A stretch of DNA of 64,000 bases, taken from positions 21,239-85,238 of the forward strand of contig CALUJM010000008.1 of NCBI GenBank assembly GCA_944320975.1. The letters run 5' to 3'. Under the pieces are notes generated by a model. That model ran no database searches, was not told where the DNA came from, and was given only the letters and a program-made list of their open reading frames with translations. Shown piece after piece: positions 20,636 through 30,031 of this stretch (positions within the stretch are counted from its first letter, which is position 1; each line of letters opens with the position of its first letter). Made by a program: the position numbers and the translations under genes. The DNA comes from an uncultured Atopobiaceae bacterium. GTDB taxonomy: Bacteria; Actinomycetota; Coriobacteriia; Coriobacteriales; Atopobiaceae.

Positions 20636-20821
20636 ATGGCTCAGTCCCTCAAGATCAAGCTCGTGCGCAGCGCCGTGGCCTCCGTCAAGAAGGACCAGAC
20701 GGCCACCTGCCGCGCTCTTGGCCTCCGCAAGATCGGCGACGAGGTCGAGCAGCCGGACAACCCGAGCATTCGTGGAATGATCTTCAAGGTCAAGCACCTT
20801 GTCACCGTGGAAGAGAACTAG
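20636..20821 (+). CDS. rpmD: 50S ribosomal protein L30
   Basis: 61-aa small large-subunit protein, with LKIKLVRSAV and GLRKIGDEVEQPDNPSIRGM. Only 2 nt after the rpsE stop, so translation is probably coupled. L30 is not universal in bacteria, but its place here between rpsE and rplO is the standard one. Confidence 0.96.
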   Translation: MAQSLKIKLVRSAVASVKKDQTATCRALGLRKIGDEVEQPDNPSIRGMIFKVKHLVTVEEN

Positions 20822-20830
20822 GAGTCACTC

Positions 20831-21280
20831 ATGCAGCTCAACGATCTGCGTCCCGCGGAGGGCTCGCGCAAGAACCGCAAGCGCATCGGCCGCGGTAACT
20901 CGTCCGGTCACGGCACCACGGCCGGTCGCGGCACCAAGGGCCAGCTCTCCCGCTCCGGCGGCGGCAAGGGCAAGGGCTTCGAGGGCGGCCAGCAGCCGCT
21001 CGCGATGCGCCTCCCCAAGCTCCCCGGCTTCATCAACCACAACCGCGTCGAGTACGCTCCCGTGAACGTCGCCCGCCTCGAGGCGCTGTTCGCCGACGGT
21101 GACGTGGTGGACGCCGACACCCTGGTTGCCAAGGGCGTCATCAAGCACAACTATGTTCCTGTGAAGGTCCTCGGCGACGGCGAGCTCACCAAGAAGCTCA
21201 CCGTCAAGGTGGACAAGGTCTCCGCCTCTGCCCAGGCCAAGATCGAGGCGGCCGGAGGAAAGGTCGAGCAGGCGTGCTAA
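20831..21280 (+). CDS. rplO: 50S ribosomal protein L15
   Basis: Late-assembly large-subunit protein. 149 aa starting [20 protein letters not shown], with the Gly-rich arm [19 protein letters not shown]. Its stop is overlapped by the secY start (7 nt). Confidence 0.97.
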   Translation: MQLNDLRPAEGSRKNRKRIGRGNSSGHGTTAGRGTKGQLSRSGGGKGKGFEGGQQPLAMRLPKLPGFINHNRVEYAPVNVARLEALFADGDVVDADTLVAKGVIKHNYVPVKVLGDGELTKKLTVKVDKVSASAQAKIEAAGGKVEQAC

Positions 21281-22551
21281 AGGGAATCGCCAATGCGTTT
21301 CGCATTCCGGAGCTCCGGCAGAAGCTGCTGCTGACGGCGGGCATTCTCCTGCTCTACCGTTTCGGCGCGTACCTGCCCGTTCCGGGCGCCCCGTTCCAGG
21401 ACCTGCTCGGCGCCTATCAGGCCGGGCTGTCCTCGAGCGGTGCCATGGCCGTGCTTAACCTGTTCTCTGGTGGCGCGCTTTCCCGCATGTCCGTGTTCAG
21501 CCTCGGAATCATGCCCTACATCACGGCTCAGATCATCCTGCAGCTGCTGCAGGCCGTGATTCCGTCCCTTGGCGAGCTCGCGAAGGAGGGCGAGGCCGGT
21601 CAGCGCAAGATCACGCAGTACACGCGTTACCTCACGATCGGTCTCGCCCTGCTCAACGCCATCGGCTACCTGTTCCTGTTCAGCAGCTACGGCGTGAGCC
21701 TCTCCAACGCCGGCGCCCCCGAGGTTCTTCTCGACATCATGGTGGTCTTCACCATGGTGGTCGGCGCCATCGTGATCATGTGGCTCGGCGAGATCATCAC
21801 GCAGCGCGGCGTGGGCAACGGCATGTCGCTCATCATCTTCGCGAACATCATGTCCGGCCTGCCCACCTCGCTGATCAGCTCCGTGACCTCCGCGGGCAAC
21901 ATCGTGCTCACCGTGGTCACGCTCGTGGTTATCGTCGCTATCATCCCGCTGATCGTGTTCGTGGAGCGCGGCCAGCGCCGCATCCCGATCCAGTACGCCA
22001 AGCGCGTCGTGGGTCGCCGGATGATGGGCGGCCAGTCCACCTACCTTCCGATCAAGGTGAACACCGCCGGCGTCGTGCCGATCATCTTCGCGTCCGCGAT
22101 CCTGTATCTCCCGGCGCAGCTCGCCGTGTTCTTCCCGTCGGTCGACTGGGTGCAGGGCTTTGCCAACGCCCTCTCCTCCGGCTGGATCAACTGGCTGCTT
22201 TCCGTGGCGCTCATCGTCGCCTTTGCGTACTTCTACTCCTCGATGGTGTTCAACCCCACCGAGACGGCGGACCAGCTGCGCAAGTCCGGCGGCTTCATCC
22301 CGGGCGTCCGCCCCGGCACCGCCACCGCGGAGTACATCAAGAGCACGATCGACCACATCACGCTCCCGGGCGCGCTGTTCATGGCCGTTCTCGCCGTCGT
22401 CCCGTCGATCATCTTCTGGTTCACGGGCAACCCGCTCATCCAGGCGTTTGGCGGAACGTCCATCCTGATCATGGTCAGCGTCGCCATGGACACCCTCTCG
22501 TCCATCGAGAGCCAGCTCAAGATGCACAACTACGACGGGTTCTTCAAGTAG
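21274..22551 (+). CDS. secY: Protein translocase subunit SecY
   Basis: Channel of the Sec translocon in the cytoplasmic membrane. 425 aa with ten predicted helices; [10 protein letters not shown] after helix 1, [18 protein letters not shown], the cytoplasmic loop [11 protein letters not shown] and [15 protein letters not shown] are conserved. Starts with GTG, overlapping rplO by 7 nt. It closes the classic spc operon and is followed by adk and map, an arrangement common in Gram-positive bacteria. Confidence 0.98.
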   Translation: MLKGIANAFRIPELRQKLLLTAGILLLYRFGAYLPVPGAPFQDLLGAYQAGLSSSGAMAVLNLFSGGALSRMSVFSLGIMPYITAQIILQLLQAVIPSLGELAKEGEAGQRKITQYTRYLTIGLALLNAIGYLFLFSSYGVSLSNAGAPEVLLDIMVVFTMVVGAIVIMWLGEIITQRGVGNGMSLIIFANIMSGLPTSLISSVTSAGNIVLTVVTLVVIVAIIPLIVFVERGQRRIPIQYAKRVVGRRMMGGQSTYLPIKVNTAGVVPIIFASAILYLPAQLAVFFPSVDWVQGFANALSSGWINWLLSVALIVAFAYFYSSMVFNPTETADQLRKSGGFIPGVRPGTATAEYIKSTIDHITLPGALFMAVLAVVPSIIFWFTGNPLIQAFGGTSILIMVSVAMDTLSSIESQLKMHNYDGFFK

Positions 22552-22566
22552 GCTCGTCGTCGGCAG

Positions 22567-22583
22567 GTTAGGGACAGGCTAAC
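22567..22583. repeat. Short GTTAG/CTAAC inverted repeat around GGACAG
   Basis: GTTAG, then GGACAGG, then CTAAC in the secY-adk gap. The GGACAG core matches the REP-like family, but the arms are only 5 bp, so this may be a decayed copy or chance. Confidence 0.35.
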
Positions 22584-22601
22584 GGAAAGGCGGTAGGCAA
22601 C

Positions 22602-23228
22602 ATGAACATCGTTCTTCTCGGCGGGCCCGGTGCCGGCAAGGGCACCCAGGCCCAGAAGCTCGTCGCGGAGTTTGGCTTTGCCCACATCTCCACCGGTGAC
22701 CTGCTTCGCGCCGCCATCAAGGAAGGCTCCAAGCTCGGCATGAAGGCCAAGGGCTTCATGGATGCCGGCCAGCTCGTCCCCGATGACCTCGTCATCGACC
22801 TGGTCAAGGAGCGTCTTGAGGCCGATGACGCCCAGGCCGGCTTCATCCTCGACGGCTTCCCGCGCAACACCGCGCAGGCCGTGGCGCTTGACTCCGAGCT
22901 GTCCGAGATGGGCCGCTCGCTCGACGCCGCCCTGCTCGTCTCTGTTGAGCCCGCCGTCATCGTGGAGCGCCTGAGCTCCCGTCGCACCTGCCGCGACTGC
23001 GGCTACACCGCACCCGCCGGCGTGGACACCTGCCCGCGCTGCGGCGGCGAGATGTACCAGCGCGACGACGACAAGCCCGAGACCATTCAGCACCGCCTCG
23101 ACGTCTATGCGACGCAGACGGCCCCGCTGATTGAGTACTACAAGGGTCACTCCATTCTTAAGGAGGTTGACGGAGACCGTCCCGTCGACGTTGTCTACGC
23201 CGACGCCAAGGCTCTCCTGGGTCTATGA
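22602..23228 (+). CDS. adk: Adenylate kinase
   Basis: Interconverts AMP plus ATP with two ADP. 208 aa. P-loop GGPGAGKGTQ, AMP-binding GFPRNTAQA and an extended LID with a zinc-type Cys4 (CRDCGY and CPRCGGEM), as in Gram-positive long-form enzymes. Between secY and map; its stop overlaps the map start by 4 nt. Confidence 0.98.
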   Translation: MNIVLLGGPGAGKGTQAQKLVAEFGFAHISTGDLLRAAIKEGSKLGMKAKGFMDAGQLVPDDLVIDLVKERLEADDAQAGFILDGFPRNTAQAVALDSELSEMGRSLDAALLVSVEPAVIVERLSSRRTCRDCGYTAPAGVDTCPRCGGEMYQRDDDKPETIQHRLDVYATQTAPLIEYYKGHSILKEVDGDRPVDVVYADAKALLGL

Positions 23229-24016
23229 TCAACATCAAGTCACCTGTTGAGATCGACCAGATGAAGGCCGCCGGGGCTCTGTCCAAGGCGGCCCTTCGTC
23301 GTGCTGGCGCACTTGTGCGCCCCGGCGTCACCACCAAGGAGATCGACCAGGTCGTGGAGGGCTTCATCCGCCTCCACGGCGCCGTGCCCACCTTCAAAGG
23401 CTACGGCGGGTTCCCCGCGTCCATCTGTGCTTCCGTCAACGAGCAGGTCGTTCACGGGATCCCCTCTCCTTCCGTGGTGCTGCAGGACGGCGACATCATC
23501 TCCATCGATACCGGCGCCACCTACCAGGGCTGGGTGGGGGACAATGCCTGGACGTTCTACGTCGGCGAGCCCTCCGAGTCCTACAAGGCGCTCTGCGAGT
23601 GCACGCGCGATTGCCTCAAGGCCGCGATCGAGCAGGCTGTTCCGGGCAACCACCTCGGCGACATCGGGGCGGCTGTCCAGGAGCTCGCCGAGTCCAACGG
23701 CTACGGCGTGGTCCGCGACTACGTGGGCCACGGCGTCGGCCGCGTCATGCACGAGGACCCCGAGGTCCGCAACTACGGCAAGCGCGGCCGCGGCGTTCGC
23801 CTGCAGGCCGGCATGGTCATAGCCATCGAGCCCATGATCACCATGGGGACCTATGAGTGCGTGACCCTCGCCAACGGCTGGACGGTCGTCACCCGCGACG
23901 GCCAGCCCGCCGCCCACTACGAGAACACGGTCGCCATCACCGCCGACGGCCCCGTGATCCTCACCGAGGACGAGGTCGGACCCTGGTGCCCCATGCAAGG
24001 CGGCGTCGAGGAGTAG
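23225..24016 (+). CDS. map: Methionine aminopeptidase, type I
   Basis: Removes N-terminal Met from new proteins. 263 aa, pita-bread fold. Metal ligands sit in SIDTGATYQGWVGDNAWTF (two Asp), GHGVGRVMHEDP (His), VIAIEPM (Glu) and YENTVAIT (Glu). Start ATG overlaps adk (ATGA), suggesting coupled translation. It closes the spc-type unit; a REP-like doublet follows at once. Confidence 0.97.
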   Translation: MINIKSPVEIDQMKAAGALSKAALRRAGALVRPGVTTKEIDQVVEGFIRLHGAVPTFKGYGGFPASICASVNEQVVHGIPSPSVVLQDGDIISIDTGATYQGWVGDNAWTFYVGEPSESYKALCECTRDCLKAAIEQAVPGNHLGDIGAAVQELAESNGYGVVRDYVGHGVGRVMHEDPEVRNYGKRGRGVRLQAGMVIAIEPMITMGTYECVTLANGWTVVTRDGQPAAHYENTVAITADGPVILTEDEVGPWCPMQGGVEE

Positions 24017-24024
24017 GCCCTTCA

Positions 24025-24097
24025 GACCCAAATGGGGACAGGATACTTTTGGGACATGCTCTCGATGTCTCAAAAGTATCCTGTCCCCATTTGGGTC
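24025..24097. repeat. REP-like inverted doublet with GGGGACAG core
   Basis: Arms of 33 bp (24025-24057 and 24065-24097) with one central mismatch region and a 7-nt loop. Each arm is internally palindromic (CCCAAA, core GGGGACAGG, then TTTTGGG). Same architecture as 381-465 but with different outer arms. It lies between map and infA. Confidence 0.8.
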
Positions 24098-24139
24098 ATT
24101 GTCCCCACCGTCTCGTGCTTGTGTGCGTCTGATGCAGCG

Positions 24140-24168
24140 TGGAAGTTCTTGTGAAAATTAGGTATGAT
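24140..24168 (+). promoter_or_regulatory. Probable infA promoter
   Basis: -10 TATGAT (24163-24168) with a weak -35 TGGAAG (24140-24145) at 17-bp spacing, in a locally AT-rich stretch 37 nt ahead of infA. The presence of a repeat between map and infA makes a separate promoter plausible. Confidence 0.5.
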
Positions 24169-24204
24169 TATTGGTCGCTGTGGCAGCGTTGAGAGGAAGC
24201 ACCA

Positions 24205-24423
24205 GTGAGCAAGCAGGACGCCATTGAGCTTGAGGGCAAAGTCGTCGAGCCCCTGCCCAATGCCATGTTCAACGTCGAGCTGGAGAACGGCAAGACCATT
24301 CTCTGCACCATCTCCGGAAAGATTCGGATGAACTACATCCGCATCCTCCCGGGAGACAGGGTTGTCGTGGAGATCTCCCCGTACGACCTCACCAGGGGAC
24401 GCATCACCTACCGTTACAAGTAG
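24205..24423 (+). CDS. infA: Translation initiation factor IF-1
   Basis: 72-aa OB-fold protein that binds the 30S A site. [36 protein letters not shown] and [15 protein letters not shown] are family hallmarks. GTG start behind GAGAGGAAG. First gene of the alpha-type cluster, with rpmJ following after 83 nt. Confidence 0.97.
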   Translation: MSKQDAIELEGKVVEPLPNAMFNVELENGKTILCTISGKIRMNYIRILPGDRVVVEISPYDLTRGRITYRYK

Positions 24424-24506
24424 GTTCCCCAATCAGCCTCGGATATTCACGCCAGCGGCTGGGCGAGTAGATAAGTTCGTATCAGCACGATCGGAAGGAA
24501 AGACGC

Positions 24507-24620
24507 ATGAAGGTACGTCCTTCGGTCAAGAAGATGTGCGACAAGTGCAAGATCATCCGTCGCCATGGCAAGGTTTACGTCATTTGCGAGAACCCGCGCC
24601 ACAAGCAGCGTCAGGGCTAA
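24507..24620 (+). CDS. rpmJ: 50S ribosomal protein L36
   Basis: 37-aa zinc-ribbon protein, [19 protein letters not shown], with Cys-x2-Cys, a further Cys and a His ([11 protein letters not shown]) as zinc ligands, so this is the zinc-containing form. GAAGGAAAG precedes the ATG. The standard infA-rpmJ-rpsM order supports the call despite the small size. Confidence 0.97.
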   Translation: MKVRPSVKKMCDKCKIIRRHGKVYVICENPRHKQRQG

Positions 24621-24634
24621 GGAAGGAGCTTCAG

Positions 24635-25006
24635 TTGGCCCGTATTAACGGCGTCGACCTGCCGCGCGAGAAGCGCGTCGAGGTCGGACTCACCTACATC
24701 TACGGCATCGGTCAGACCAGCGCCACCAAGATCTGCGCTGAGACCGGTGTGAACCCGGACACCCGCGTCAAGGACCTCACCGAGGAGGAGGTCACGAAGA
24801 TCCGTGACTTCATTGACGCCAACTTCACCACCGAGGGCGACCTTCGCCGCGAGGTGCGTCAGAACACCGCCCGCCTGATGGAGATCGGCTGCTACCGCGG
24901 CCTCCGTCACCGCAAGGGCCTCCCTGTCCACGGTCAGCGCACCCACACCAACGCTCGCACCCGCAAGGGCAAGAAGCGTCAGATCGGTGCCAAGAAGAGG
25001 GGCTAG
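24635..25006 (+). CDS. rpsM: 30S ribosomal protein S13
   Basis: Head protein contacting the P-site tRNA and bridge to the 50S subunit. 123 aa: [20 protein letters not shown], helix-two-turn-helix [11 protein letters not shown] and the basic tail [16 protein letters not shown]. The TTG at 24635 is the start, with GGAAGGAGC just upstream. Confidence 0.97.
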   Translation: MARINGVDLPREKRVEVGLTYIYGIGQTSATKICAETGVNPDTRVKDLTEEEVTKIRDFIDANFTTEGDLRREVRQNTARLMEIGCYRGLRHRKGLPVHGQRTHTNARTRKGKKRQIGAKKRG

Positions 25007-25016
25007 GGAGTAAACA

Positions 25017-25418
25017 ATGCCGCAGAAGAAGAACCAGCGCACCACCCGCGTGCGCCGCTCCGAGCGCAAGAACATCGCCGTGGGCCAGGCCCACATCAAG
25101 AGCACGTTCAACAACACGATCGTCTCGATCACCGACCCCCAGGGCAACGTGATCTCCTGGCAGTCCGGCGGCACCGTCGGCTTCAAGGGCTCCCGTAAGT
25201 CCACGCCGTTTGCCGCCCAGCTCGCCGCCGAGGCCGCCGCTAAGGCCGCCATGGAGCACGGCCTGCACAAGGTCGCCGTCTTCGTCAAGGGCCCCGGCTC
25301 GGGCCGCGAGACGGCCATCCGCTCTCTCCAGGCCGCTGGCCTCGAGGTTTCCGGCATCCAGGACAAGACCCCCATCGCGCACAACGGTTGCCGTCTGAGC
25401 AAGCGTCGCCGCGTGTAG
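25017..25418 (+). CDS. rpsK: 30S ribosomal protein S11
   Basis: Platform protein near the E site. 133 aa; [32 protein letters not shown] and [20 protein letters not shown] are diagnostic, ending with the basic [11 protein letters not shown]. Ten nt after rpsM. Confidence 0.98.
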   Translation: MPQKKNQRTTRVRRSERKNIAVGQAHIKSTFNNTIVSITDPQGNVISWQSGGTVGFKGSRKSTPFAAQLAAEAAAKAAMEHGLHKVAVFVKGPGSGRETAIRSLQAAGLEVSGIQDKTPIAHNGCRLSKRRRV

Positions 25419-25433
25419 CTAGGAGGAATATCA

Positions 25434-26027
25434 ATGGCTATCGATAGGACCCCGGTCCTCAAGAGGTGCCGTCAGCTCGGCATCGACCCTGTCGTGATGG
25501 GCATCAACAAGACCTCCCACCGCGAGCCCAAGCGTCGTCGTCGCCAGGAGAGCGAGTACGGCATCCAGCTTCGCGAGAAGCAGAAGGCCAAGTTCATCTA
25601 CGGCGTCCTCGAGAAGCAGTTCCGCGGCTACTACAACCGCGCCATGAAGATCGAGGGCATCACCGGCGACAACCTGATGACCCTGCTCGAGTGCCGTCTG
25701 GACAACGTCGTCTTCCGCCTCGGCTTCGCCCGCACCCGCAAGGAGGCCCGTCAGACCGTCCGCCACGGCCACATCACCGTGAACGGCAAGCGCGTCGACA
25801 TCCCCTCCTACCAGGTCAAGGCCGGCGACGTCGTCGCCGTGGCCGAGAAGGCCCGCGACCTGCTCCCCATCAAGGAGGCCCTCATCTCCTCCGAGCACAT
25901 GGCCGTGCCGGCCTGGCTCGAGGTTGACATCGAGAAGCTCAAGGGCACCGTCCTCCAGCTGCCGACGCGCGATCAGATCGACCTCGACATCGACGCGCAG
26001 CTGATTGTCGAGCTTTACTCCAAGTAA
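25434..26027 (+). CDS. rpsD: 30S ribosomal protein S4
   Basis: 16S 5'-domain assembly initiator and, in some bacteria, repressor of the alpha operon. 197 aa with the S4 RNA-binding domain (LDNVVFRLGFARTRKEARQ). The N-terminus lacks the zinc Cys cluster of some S4 proteins; only one Cys remains there, so this is the zinc-free form. TAGGAGGAA precedes the ATG. Confidence 0.98.
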   Translation: MAIDRTPVLKRCRQLGIDPVVMGINKTSHREPKRRRRQESEYGIQLREKQKAKFIYGVLEKQFRGYYNRAMKIEGITGDNLMTLLECRLDNVVFRLGFARTRKEARQTVRHGHITVNGKRVDIPSYQVKAGDVVAVAEKARDLLPIKEALISSEHMAVPAWLEVDIEKLKGTVLQLPTRDQIDLDIDAQLIVELYSK

Positions 26028-26051
26028 GCCCGACCAGGTTTGGAGGTAGCA

Positions 26052-26993
26052 ATGTCCGAATTCATCCGACCCCAGGTGTCGGTCGAGGAGATCAACGAGA
26101 ACCTCGCGCGCGTGAGCGCCGAGCCGCTGGAGCGCGGCTACGGCGACACGCTCGGCAACTCGCTGCGCAGGGTGCTGCTGTCCTCTCTCTCCGGTGCTGC
26201 CGTCGAGGCCATCCAGATCGATGGCGTCCAGCACGAGTTCACGACCGTCGAGGGCGTCTACGAGGACGTCACCGACATCGTCCTCAACGTCAAGGGGCTC
26301 GTCTTCCGCTCGATGGGCACCGGCGACGAGGCCGAGGCCAGCATCTCCGTTGACGGCCCCATGACCGTCACCGGCGGCGACTTCGCCATCCCGGCGGAGT
26401 TCGAGCTCGTGAACCCCGAGCACGTCATCTGCACCCTGGGCGCCGGCTCGCACCTCACCATGAAGATGCGCATCGGCGTGGGCCGCGGCTACGTGTCCGG
26501 CGAGGACAACGAGCGCGAGAGCGACCCGATCGGCATCATCCACGTCGACTCGCTCTACTCGCCCGTGCGTCGCTGCGCGAAGGCCGTCGAGGCCTGCCGC
26601 GTCGGCCGTCACACCGACTACGACCGCCTCGTGCTCGAGATCGAGACCAACGGCTCCATCACCCCGCGTGATGCGATCGTCGAGGCGGCCAACATCATCA
26701 ACCAGCACATGACCGCGTTCATGAGCCTGACTGATGAGGACGAGCCGGTCGAGGACGCCTCCATCTTCGCGACGGGCGCCGTCGAGGACAACGTCGAGCT
26801 CGACAAGCAGATCGAGGACCTGGACCTCTCCGTCCGCTCCTACAACTGCCTCAAGCGCGCCGGCATCCACTCCGTGCGCCAGCTCGTGGAGTTCTCCGAG
26901 AACGACCTTCTCAACATCAGAAACTTTGGCGTCAAGTCCATCGAGGAAGTCAAGGACAAGCTCGAGACCATGGGCCTGTCCCTCAAGGCCTAG
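26052..26993 (+). CDS. rpoA: DNA-directed RNA polymerase alpha subunit
   Basis: 313 aa. N-terminal dimerisation domain (ERGYGDTLGNSLRRVLLSSL) and, after an acidic linker, the C-terminal DNA-binding domain (LSVRSYNCLKRAGIHSVRQL and NIRNFGVKSIEEVKDKL) that contacts UP elements and activators. ATG at 26052 chosen because TTGGAGG at 26040-26046 is its ribosome-binding site; an in-frame TTG at 26040 would swallow that site. Confidence 0.98.
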   Translation: MSEFIRPQVSVEEINENLARVSAEPLERGYGDTLGNSLRRVLLSSLSGAAVEAIQIDGVQHEFTTVEGVYEDVTDIVLNVKGLVFRSMGTGDEAEASISVDGPMTVTGGDFAIPAEFELVNPEHVICTLGAGSHLTMKMRIGVGRGYVSGEDNERESDPIGIIHVDSLYSPVRRCAKAVEACRVGRHTDYDRLVLEIETNGSITPRDAIVEAANIINQHMTAFMSLTDEDEPVEDASIFATGAVEDNVELDKQIEDLDLSVRSYNCLKRAGIHSVRQLVEFSENDLLNIRNFGVKSIEEVKDKLETMGLSLKA

Positions 26994-27021
26994 GCGCAGC
27001 CGGATTTAGGAGAAGCTAGAA

Positions 27022-27516
27022 ATGCGACACAACAAGAAGAGGGGCATGAAGCTCGGCACCGACGCCAGCCACACCAAGGCCATGAAGAAGAGCCTCATCC
27101 GTGCCCTGTTTGAGAACGACCGCATCAAGACCCTCGACGTTCGTGCCAAGGCCATCCGCCCCGACGTCGACAAGGTCATCACCTGGGCCAAGAAGGGCGA
27201 CATCGCCAGCCGTCGTCTGGCCATCGCCAAGGTGGGCGACAAGGAGCTCGTCCGCGAGGTCTTCGAGAAGGCCGCTCAGGGCATGTGGGCCGACCGCAAC
27301 GGCGGCTACACCCGCATCATGAAGCTCGGCCCCCGCAAGGGCGACGCCGCCGAGGTCGTGATCATGGAGATCGTGACCGAGCCCGTCACCCCCAAGGCCG
27401 CTCCCAAGGCCAAGGTCACCAAGGTCGAGGCTGCTCCCGTCGAGGAGTCCAAGGCCGAGGAGCCCGTCGCCGAGGAGGCTCCCGCCGAGGAGACCGCCGA
27501 GAAGGACGCCGAGTAG
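27022..27516 (+). CDS. rplQ: 50S ribosomal protein L17 with acidic C-terminal tail
   Basis: The first 120 residues are standard L17 (RHNKKRGMKLGTDASHTKAM, GGYTRIMKLGPRKGDAAEV). About 45 more residues form a low-complexity Ala/Glu/Pro/Lys tail (VEESKAEEPVAEEAPAEE), probably disordered at the ribosome surface. Such tails are seen in several actinobacterial ribosomal proteins. Last gene of the alpha cluster, followed by a strong terminator. Confidence 0.96.
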   Translation: MRHNKKRGMKLGTDASHTKAMKKSLIRALFENDRIKTLDVRAKAIRPDVDKVITWAKKGDIASRRLAIAKVGDKELVREVFEKAAQGMWADRNGGYTRIMKLGPRKGDAAEVVIMEIVTEPVTPKAAPKAKVTKVEAAPVEESKAEEPVAEEAPAEETAEKDAE

Positions 27517-27539
27517 CGTCTCGCTCATATCGCACCTCA

Positions 27540-27566
27540 GGGCCCCGGTACCGCCGGGGCCCTTTT
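27540..27566 (+). terminator. Intrinsic terminator after rplQ
   Basis: GGGCCCCGG (27540-27548) pairs with CCGGGGCCC (27554-27562), with a 5-nt loop and TTTT at 27563-27566, 24 nt after the rplQ stop. Confidence 0.9.
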
Positions 27567-27634
27567 GTTGACGCCGGCATCTGCTGGCGCCGGCGCCAGG
27601 TCACATTGCCAACTTTGCCGCAGGAAGGAGGGAC

Positions 27635-29206
27635 ATGGTCGAGCTGCGTGACGTCAGCTTCTCGTACGATGCCGAGAAGAACGTGCTCGAGCACGTCTCC
27701 TTTGGCCTGCGGCCCGGCGAGCATGTGGTTCTTCTCGGCCGCAACGGGTCGGGCAAGTCGACCCTGGGACGCCTCCTCAACGGGTCCCTGCGCCCCTCGT
27801 CGGGAACGGTCCTCCTTGACGGCGTCGACGTCACAGGCGCCCCGCGGGGCGTCCTCGCGCGCGCGGCGGGCTACGTCCGGCAGGACCCCCTCGCCCAGAT
27901 CGTGAGCGACCTGGGCTTCGACGAGGTCGCCTTCGGGCCGCGCAACCTCGGCCTCTCACCCGCCGAGGTGCGCGAGCGCGTCGAGGAGGCGCTTGCGGCC
28001 TGCGGCATCGCGCCGCTCGCCCGGCGGCTCACCAGCGAGCTCTCCGGCGGCCAGCAGCAGCTCCTCGCCCTGGCCGGCGCGCTCGCGATGCGCCCCGCCC
28101 ACCTCGTGCTCGACGAGGCCGATGCCCATCTAGACCAGGCCACCCGCACGCGGCTGCGCGCCGTGGTCCGCACGGCCGTCGCGCGGGGGGCCGGCGTGCT
28201 CGAGATCGCCCACTCCGGCGAGGCCCTTCCGGACGCCACGCGCGTCATCGTGCTCTCCGCGGGTCGCCTGGCCTGGGAGGGCTCTCCCGAGGCGCTCCTG
28301 CGCGACCCCGCGGCGCTTGCGGCGTCGGGCCTGGAGAGCGACCCCGTCGCCGCTGCGCTGTCCCGCGCCGTCGCCTCTGGCCACGGCCTCGCGCAGGCCG
28401 CGCGTCCGGAGGTCCTGGGGCGCTTTGCGGAGAAGGACGCCCCGCTCGCGGTCGTTTCGCGTCCCGCCCGGGAGCGCCTCGTCGCACGCGACGTCGCCGT
28501 GAGCTACGGCGACGTCGAAGCCCTTCGCGGCGCCAGCCTGGGCGCCGGCGGCCTCACGCTGCTGCTCGGGGCCTCGGGCTCGGGCAAGACCACGCTCGCG
28601 CGCGTGCTCGCCGGCGTGCTGGACCCGGACGCCGGCGAGGCCTCCCTCGACGGGGCGCGCGTGCGCCCGGGCACGGTGGGCCTCTCGTTCCAGCGCCCCG
28701 AGGACCAGCTCTTCTGCGAGACGGTGCTCGACGACGTCGCCTACGGCCCGCGCGCCCGCGGGGCGGGGGAGGACGGGGCCCGCGAGCTCGCGCGCTCCGT
28801 CGCGACGCGCTTGGGCGTGGACGAGGAGCTCCTCGGCCGCTCGCCCTTCTCGCTATCCGGAGGCCAGATGCGGCGCGTGGCGCTCGCGGGCGTGATGGCG
28901 GCCCGGCCCGCCGCCTACGTCTTCGACGAGCCCAGCGCGGGCCTCGACGCCCCCGGCCGTGCGGAGCTCGCGCGCACGGTGCGCGGCATCGCCGACGAGG
29001 GCGCGGCAGTCGTCGTCATCACGCACGACGCGGGCGAGTGGCTCGACGTGGCCGATGGCGTCGCCTTCATGCGCGTGGGACGCGTCACGGCCCGCGCCTC
29101 TGCGCGCGAGGCCCGCCGCAGCCCGGAGCTCTTCGAGGCCGCCGGCCTGGAAGCGCCCCTGCTGGTGCGGGCGCGCTCGGCGCGGGAGGTGAGCCCCCGT
29201 GCGTAG
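27635..29206 (+). CDS. Energy-coupling factor transporter ATPase, two ABC domains fused
   Basis: ATPase of an ECF vitamin/metal uptake transporter. 523 aa in place of separate EcfA1 and EcfA2. Domain 1 (about 1-230): Walker A GRNGSGKST, signature LSGGQQQ, Walker B HLVLDEADAHLD. Domain 2 (about 285-500): Walker A GASGSGKTT, signature LSGGQMRR, Walker B YVFDEPSAGLD. Start ATG behind GAAGGAGGG. The EcfT gene overlaps its end by 8 nt. No S component is nearby, so this is probably a shared (group II) module serving several substrate binders. Confidence 0.93.
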   Translation: MVELRDVSFSYDAEKNVLEHVSFGLRPGEHVVLLGRNGSGKSTLGRLLNGSLRPSSGTVLLDGVDVTGAPRGVLARAAGYVRQDPLAQIVSDLGFDEVAFGPRNLGLSPAEVRERVEEALAACGIAPLARRLTSELSGGQQQLLALAGALAMRPAHLVLDEADAHLDQATRTRLRAVVRTAVARGAGVLEIAHSGEALPDATRVIVLSAGRLAWEGSPEALLRDPAALAASGLESDPVAAALSRAVASGHGLAQAARPEVLGRFAEKDAPLAVVSRPARERLVARDVAVSYGDVEALRGASLGAGGLTLLLGASGSGKTTLARVLAGVLDPDAGEASLDGARVRPGTVGLSFQRPEDQLFCETVLDDVAYGPRARGAGEDGARELARSVATRLGVDEELLGRSPFSLSGGQMRRVALAGVMAARPAAYVFDEPSAGLDAPGRAELARTVRGIADEGAAVVVITHDAGEWLDVADGVAFMRVGRVTARASAREARRSPELFEAAGLEAPLLVRARSAREVSPRA

Positions 29207-29954
29207 GCGCGAGGTCCCGGGGGCCTACGTGCGCGGCGACAGCCTCGCGCACCGTCTGGACGCCCGCGTGAAGATCGTCCTTCTCGTCCTGGCCACGGTC
29301 GCGACCTTTGCCGCGAGCGTCCCGTCAGGGCTGGCGATCGTGCTCGCGGGCCTCGTCTGCGCCCTCGCGGCGAGCAGGACCTCGCCGCTCACGGTCCTTC
29401 GCGGCTTGCGTCCCGCGGCGCTCGTCCTGGGCTTCTCCGTGCTCGCCAACGCGGTGGTGCTGGTGGGCCAGCCCGGCATTTCCACGGACGGCCTCGGCCG
29501 CAGCGTCACGGCGGTGGCGAGGATTATCCTGCTCGTGGGGTTTGCCCTCACGCTCTCCTCGACCACCATGCCCACGGACGTGGCCGCGGCGCTTGCGTCC
29601 CTGATGTCCCCGCTCGCGCGGCTGGGCGTGCCTGTGGGCGGGATCGCCACCGCGACCTCGGTGGCGCTGCGCTTCATTCCCATCACGGCCGACGAGGTTG
29701 AGCGGATACGCTGCGCCCAGCGCGCCCGCGGCGCCGTGCTCGAGGGGTCGCTCGCGGCCACGCTGCGCGGCTGGCGCCAGGTGCTCGTCCCGCTGGTCGT
29801 GGCCCTGCTGCGCCGCGCGGATGACCTCGCCGAGGCCATGAGCGACCGCTGCTACACCGGCGAGCAGACCAGCATGGCCGAGCCGCTGCGCCCGCGCGAC
29901 TGGGCGGCCCTGGCTCTCGCGGCCGTGTGGGCGCTCGCGGCCGCGCTGCTCTAG
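29199..29954 (+). CDS. ecfT: Energy-coupling factor transporter transmembrane protein EcfT
   Basis: 251-aa membrane scaffold linking ATPases and S components. Hydrophobic helices begin at about residue 25 (KIVLLVLATVATFAASV) and run to the C-terminus. The coupling-helix motifs are RCAQRARGA (Ala-Arg-Gly) and SDRCYTG. GTG start, overlapping the ATPase gene by 8 nt. In many Gram-positive genomes truA comes next; here truA is 6.5 kb away, behind the regulator, IS110 element and surface-protein remnant. Confidence 0.92.
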   Translation: MRRREVPGAYVRGDSLAHRLDARVKIVLLVLATVATFAASVPSGLAIVLAGLVCALAASRTSPLTVLRGLRPAALVLGFSVLANAVVLVGQPGISTDGLGRSVTAVARIILLVGFALTLSSTTMPTDVAAALASLMSPLARLGVPVGGIATATSVALRFIPITADEVERIRCAQRARGAVLEGSLAATLRGWRQVLVPLVVALLRRADDLAEAMSDRCYTGEQTSMAEPLRPRDWAALALAAVWALAAALL

Positions 29955-30031
29955 CGCGCCGGGCCCGCCCCCGGCGCCCGTGCTGCCATAAATCGCTGCA
30001 AGCAGGGACGACGACGCGACGGGAGGCGAGC

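Noticed and set aside
22567..22583. Terminator between secY and adk
   Set aside because: The inverted repeat has 5-bp arms and no T-run; secY, adk and map are better seen as one transcript.
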